This document shows positions 60,919 to 64,000 of a DNA stretch of 64,000 nt, piece after piece. The number at the start of each line of letters is the position of its first letter. The stretch's first letter is position 1. Source of the stretch: Cocleimonas sp. (GTDB lineage Bacteria > Pseudomonadota > Gammaproteobacteria > Thiotrichales > Thiotrichaceae); assembly GCA_021647365.1 (NCBI GenBank), contig JAKIUW010000005.1, positions 1-64,000 of the forward strand, written 5' to 3'. The notes under the pieces are model-generated. The model was not told where the DNA came from. It saw nothing but the letters and a program-made list of their open reading frames with translations, and searched no databases. The position numbers were made by a program, and so were the translations under genes.

Positions 60919-61791
60919 ATGAAGTGGCGTGATAGAAAACAAAGCACAAATGTAGATGATAGAAGATCAAGTAGTGGGCGTGGTGGTGGAAGAGGCTTGC
61001 CTTCAATTGGCACATTAATGTTTTTATGGCCTTTACTTAAACCCTTATTAAAATCTAAGTTAGGGCTTGCCGTTGTGGGTGTTGGCGCGGCGGCGTACTT
61101 CTTTATGCCTTCCATTATCGGGATGGGTGGAAGCTCTAAACCAGCAGATACAAAGGCAGATGATGTTCAAGCAGCATTTATTAAAACAGTTCATGCTGAT
61201 ACTGAAAAAGTTTGGAGTAATATTTTTGCTCAAGCAGGGGAGCGCTATCCCGCGCCTGAGTTAGTACTTTATCGTGGTGGAACAGACAGCAGATGCGGTC
61301 CTGCAAAAGCAGGAATGGGCCCTTTTTACTGTCCTTCAGATCAAAAAATTTATGTGGATTTAGTTTTTTTTAGAGACTTAAAAAATAAGCATGGCGCTGG
61401 TGGTGATTTTGCACAAGCGTATGTTTTAGCGCATGAAATTGGTCATCACATTCAAAATAAGGAAGGTACTTTGGATAAGGTGCAGCGCGCCAAGCAGCGC
61501 GTAAGTGGTTCTGATGATAATAAATTACAGGTTATGGTGGAGCTTCAAGCAGATTGCTATGCAGGTGTTTGGGCGAACCAAGCGCAGAAACAGTTTAAGA
61601 TGTTAGAAGCAGGCGATATTGAAGAGGCCCTAACGGCGGCGGCATCTATTGGCGATGATCGTTTACAAAAGCAAGCGCAGGGTTTTTCTATTCCTCACAC
61701 ATTTACACACGGTAGCTCAAAGCAACGTGTAGAGTGGTTTGCCAAAGGTCTTAAAAGCGGCATGATGCGGGATTGTAATACGTTTAAGTAG
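60919..61791 (+). CDS. ypfJ: Neutral zinc metallopeptidase YpfJ
   Basis: The ATG at 60919 has AAAAGGATTTAAT upstream and begins MKWRDRKQSTNVDDRRS, the family N-terminus; the longer frame from 60850 is not needed. The 290-residue protein has a Gly/Arg-rich cytoplasmic start, one membrane segment (GLAVVGVGAAAYFFMPSIIG, about 50-70) and a peptidase domain with VLAHEIGHHIQN near residue 170 and ELQADCYAGVWAN. The substrate is unknown. Confidence 0.92.
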   Translation: MKWRDRKQSTNVDDRRSSSGRGGGRGLPSIGTLMFLWPLLKPLLKSKLGLAVVGVGAAAYFFMPSIIGMGGSSKPADTKADDVQAAFIKTVHADTEKVWSNIFAQAGERYPAPELVLYRGGTDSRCGPAKAGMGPFYCPSDQKIYVDLVFFRDLKNKHGAGGDFAQAYVLAHEIGHHIQNKEGTLDKVQRAKQRVSGSDDNKLQVMVELQADCYAGVWANQAQKQFKMLEAGDIEEALTAAASIGDDRLQKQAQGFSIPHTFTHGSSKQRVEWFAKGLKSGMMRDCNTFK

Positions 61792-61831
61792 TATACTCAT
61801 CACAGCGCCATTAAGTTAAGCACCCATCCCT

Positions 61832-61864
61832 AACCCTCCCCCTGCTAGGTGGAGGGGGTTTTTC
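61832..61864 (+). terminator. Rho-independent terminator after ypfJ
   Basis: AACCCTCCCCC pairs with GGAGGGGGTT and is followed by TTTC. Confidence 0.85.
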
Positions 61865-61893
61865 TTAATGATATTGGCTTTACATTAAAGCAT

Positions 61894-61918
61894 CATGTAA
61901 AAGTGGGGGGGTGTGCTT
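61894..61918 (+). repeat. G-run dispersed repeat, left of the lysE remnant
   Basis: A complete unit, 17 bp before the ATG of the lysE remnant. Confidence 0.96.
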
Positions 61919-61935
61919 CGAGGCATAGGATATTT

Positions 61936-62273
61936 ATGGATCAGTATTTATTGTCTTTCTTTGTTGTAGCAATAATGGTTGCTAGCCCGGTTCTGGGGTG
62001 ATTATTACCTTATCCAATGCGATTCGTCATGGTGTAAAGCCAGCATTGTTAGGTGTGCTTGGGATTGCATTGGGCATACTCATTATTGCGATTATTTCAG
62101 CGAGTAGTTTAGGTGTTTTATTAGCAACATCCGCAGTTGCCTTCACTGTTTTGAAATATATCGGTGCAGCTTATTTAATCTATCTGGGCATCAAACTTTG
62201 GCGCTCACCTACCATTACGCTAATATTTGTAATAAAGAATATAGAAGCACCCCCACTTTTACATGATTATTAA
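61936..62273 (+). pseudogene. Truncated, frameshifted LysE/RhtB-family exporter
   Basis: An ATG at 61936 reads DQYLLSFFVVAIMVASP and then shifts. The expected GPGV of the family is present only after a one-base change near 61990-61996 (the first frame stops at 62001). The second frame continues VIITLSNAIRHGVKPALLGVLGI and IGAAYLIYLGIKLWRSP. About 80 codons match the LysE family; the remaining 120 are missing. The end is EAPPLLHDY, coded by a dispersed repeat. It is a remnant bracketed by two repeat copies. Confidence 0.85.
62245..62265 (-). repeat. G-run dispersed repeat, short copy ending lysE
   Basis: AAGCACCCCCACTTTTACATG in reverse orientation lacks four bases of the CACC7 region. It provides the last codons of the lysE remnant. 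Confidence 0.9.
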
Positions 62274-62344
62274 TTAATCAGTTGAAAATCCTACAATATC
62301 ACTTTGTAGAATAGGTTCATCAAAATATACTAGGTCAATATAAG

Positions 62345-63019
62345 ATGTTTAATAAAGTTATTACATTAATTGTAGTTGTAGCCACCTCCCTAACCACCAG
62401 TGCAATATGGGCAGATGATTCCTATATATTTGCCCTACTAGATAAAAATAGAACCGAACATACTCTCTTGAAAATCCCTAAGTCATCAGTAGAAAAGTTC
62501 TCTGGATGGAAATACCAAAGAACTGGCTCAAAATCCATAAGCGTATGGTATCCATCTATGAAAGATAGATTATCGTATAATTTATGGACTTCAACTGCTA
62601 AGGAGATTGCTACCGCTAAAATAAAACCTGAGGATAATGAGAGAAAACTATCTATTAAAATAGGAGCTCGCATTATTTCCCCAGAAACCACATTGGATAC
62701 CTCTAAAATACCGTCATTTTGTGATAGAGAGACATCAGTTGCATACAAATACCTTGAAGATGGAAGCAGAGGAGATTTCCGTCGATACATTCAGTCCTCC
62801 CCTGGCAGTGTGAGTCTTAATATACTTTACCTTCCACTAAAACCGATTAAAGGCATCTACTGTATGAGATGCGTGGAGAACGCTAACTGTAGAGTTTACG
62901 GAGTGACTGACTCAAAAATTTCATATCAAGCTTTCTATGAAGAAGAAAGGATACCTAAAGAGACTTTAGATATACATCAAACAATTGGAAAATACTTAGA
63001 TAGTAAAATTGTTAAATAA
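62345..63019 (+). CDS. Secreted protein of unknown function
   Basis: The 224-residue precursor has a signal peptide ending AIWA (about residue 23). The mature protein has four Cys in two groups (one in FCDRE; CMRCVENANC) and no recognised domain. Base composition is AT-rich, and it lies in a repeat-bounded insertion between ypfJ and phoH, so it may be recently acquired. There is no clear ribosome site. I cannot assign a function. Confidence 0.7.
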   Translation: MFNKVITLIVVVATSLTTSAIWADDSYIFALLDKNRTEHTLLKIPKSSVEKFSGWKYQRTGSKSISVWYPSMKDRLSYNLWTSTAKEIATAKIKPEDNERKLSIKIGARIISPETTLDTSKIPSFCDRETSVAYKYLEDGSRGDFRRYIQSSPGSVSLNILYLPLKPIKGIYCMRCVENANCRVYGVTDSKISYQAFYEEERIPKETLDIHQTIGKYLDSKIVK

Positions 63020-63128
63020 CGTAGGTGCTTTTCATCACTAAGTTGAGATAAATGAACTCAGGTGGAAATACTTAATTAGCATTATCAATTACCTTCACTG
63101 AACAAATGGGGTCCTATATTCTATATAA

Positions 63129-63153
63129 AAGCACACCCCCCCACTTTTACATG
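63129..63153 (-). repeat. G-run dispersed repeat upstream of phoH
   Basis: A complete unit in reverse orientation, 96 bp before the phoH start. Confidence 0.96.
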
Positions 63154-63248
63154 ATGCTTTTTATAATTCATGCTAAAGTATCTATAAACCTACGAGAACG
63201 TAGTTATTTACAAACCAAACAAATAAACAAAAGGAAACCTCACACCAC

Positions 63249-64000
63249 TTGAACACAACTACCATTGCTAGCAAACCTACAGCACTTAGTGAGGACGATA
63301 CTAACCGTCACTCAATAAGCCTCCACCTTGAGCCAGAAGATAATCTACGCTTAACCAATTTATGCGGTCAGTTTGATAAGCATTTACGCCAAATTGAAGC
63401 ACACTTTGATGTTGAGATTAGCAATCGCGCGTTTCAATTTAATATTATGGGTGTTCCGTTACAGTCTCAAAAAACAATAAACCTTTTACAAAAGCTATAT
63501 GCACTCACAAGCTCGGAAGATCTCGCGCCTGAGAAAATCCACCTTTATTTACAAGAGTCGAATCACGATCAAGGCGATGTAAAATCATCGAAAGATAAAA
63601 AAAATGAGGTAGCCTCGGCGGTTATTCGAACCAAGCGTGGCATGATTCGTGGTCGTGGCCCGAATCAAAGTCACTATATTCGCAGCATTCAAACCAGTGA
63701 TTTAACTTTTGGGGTTGGCCCCGCTGGTACAGGTAAAACTTATTTGGCAGTGGCGTGTGCGGTTGAAGCGCTTGAGCGTGATGAAGTACGTCGCATTATT
63801 TTAGTACGTCCTGCGGTTGAGGCGGGCGAGAAGCTGGGTTTCTTACCCGGTGATTTATCCCAAAAAGTTGATCCTTATTTACGCCCAATGTATGACGCAT
63901 TGTACGAAATGCTCGGCTTTGAAAAAGTCGATAAGTTGATCGAAAAAAATGTCATTGAAGTTGCACCACTGGCGTATATGCGTGGTCGTACTTTAAATGA
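63249..64000 (+). CDS. ybeZ: PhoH-like ATPase (YbeZ), 5' part, cut by the window end
   Basis: A frame opens at TTG (63249) after AAAAGGAAA and remains open to the window edge, about 250 residues. It has SLHLEPEDNLRLTNLCGQFD at the N-terminus, the P-loop GVGPAGTGKTYLA near residues 156-168, and ILVRPAVEAGEKLGFLPGD, all typical of PhoH/YbeZ. The protein is an RNA helicase-related ATPase that works with YbeY in rRNA maturation. No ATG lies before the conserved region. miaB is upstream but separated by an insertion. Confidence 0.93.
   Translation, partial: MNTTTIASKPTALSEDDTNRHSISLHLEPEDNLRLTNLCGQFDKHLRQIEAHFDVEISNRAFQFNIMGVPLQSQKTINLLQKLYALTSSEDLAPEKIHLYLQESNHDQGDVKSSKDKKNEVASAVIRTKRGMIRGRGPNQSHYIRSIQTSDLTFGVGPAGTGKTYLAVACAVEALERDEVRRIILVRPAVEAGEKLGFLPGDLSQKVDPYLRPMYDALYEMLGFEKVDKLIEKNVIEVAPLAYMRGRTLN

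Noticed and set aside
61998..62273. Intact small LysE-like protein starting at GTG 61998
   Set aside because: It lacks the first transmembrane segment, which lies in another frame upstream, and ends in repeat sequence after 80 codons.

Overview
This window is chromosomal DNA from a fairly AT-rich gammaproteobacterium. The evidence is gene content and order: yceF/yceD-rpmF-plsX-fabH, uvrC-pgsA, MFS(yajR)-uvrA-ssb, UbiK, PilU, FabA, YbiT and YheS. I cannot fix the genus. The secreted Asn/Met/Pro-rich protein near the left end and the abundance of small palindromic repeats recall sulfur- or methane-oxidising lineages, but that is only an impression. No rRNA, tRNA, CRISPR array or prophage was seen.

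Layout. Positions 1-275 hold the 3' end of an ISAs1-type transposase and a 133-bp IS3-like MITE with a 3-bp target duplication. At 434-8225 lie a giant coiled-coil protein built on 20-residue tandem repeats, a secreted low-complexity protein, mltB, ybiT and mtnN. At 8342-16565, on the minus strand, a long cluster runs rsgA, slt, gspK-L-M-N, ubiK and a Sel1-repeat protein. At 16578-33795 come a small cytochrome c, a Ste24-like protease, orn, a GGDEF/EAL protein, yheS, a BI-1 protein, fabA-ubiA-ferredoxin, a DUF3549 protein, an RbgA-type GTPase, a hemerythrin-like protein and the yceF | yceD-rpmF-plsX-fabH lipid/ribosome locus. At 33883-41873 are uvrC-pgsA, small membrane and LRAT-fold genes, slyD, waaA, pilU and a phosphoribosyltransferase. 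At 42101-49957 are gspD-E-F, a ComEA-like DNA-binding protein with a histone-H1-like tail, galE and a Wza-like lipoprotein. At 50109-64000 are yajR, uvrA, tpx, ssb, cardiolipin synthase, an SH3 protein, a J-domain/RDD protein, miaB, ypfJ, a broken lysE, an unknown secreted protein and the start of phoH (cut by the window end).

The most notable feature is a dispersed repeat not explained by the genes. It is a 25-bp unit, CATGTAAAAGT followed by a G7 run and TGTGCTT, present about 24 times in 64 kb. It occurs as single half-units, often just after stop codons, or as inverted pairs forming near-perfect 60-70 bp palindromes. Two copies lie in frame inside otherwise intact genes (a DUF3549 protein and a J-domain protein), and another supplies the C-terminus of a truncated lysE. 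This resembles Rickettsia palindromic elements or REP/BIME systems, but with a distinct sequence. Other repeat systems are a two-hairpin element present twice with compensatory stem changes, a 261-bp MITE that abuts the start codon of the rbgA-like gene, and a 28-bp perfect inverted duplication of the ssb 3' end.

The genes are mostly housekeeping: envelope biogenesis and secretion (T2SS, lytic transglycosylases, WaaA, lipid synthesis), DNA repair (UvrA, UvrC, Ssb), ribosome and translation factors (RsgA, RbgA, YbiT, YheS, L32, MiaB) and quinone synthesis. Small repeats have accumulated between them and occasionally inside them.
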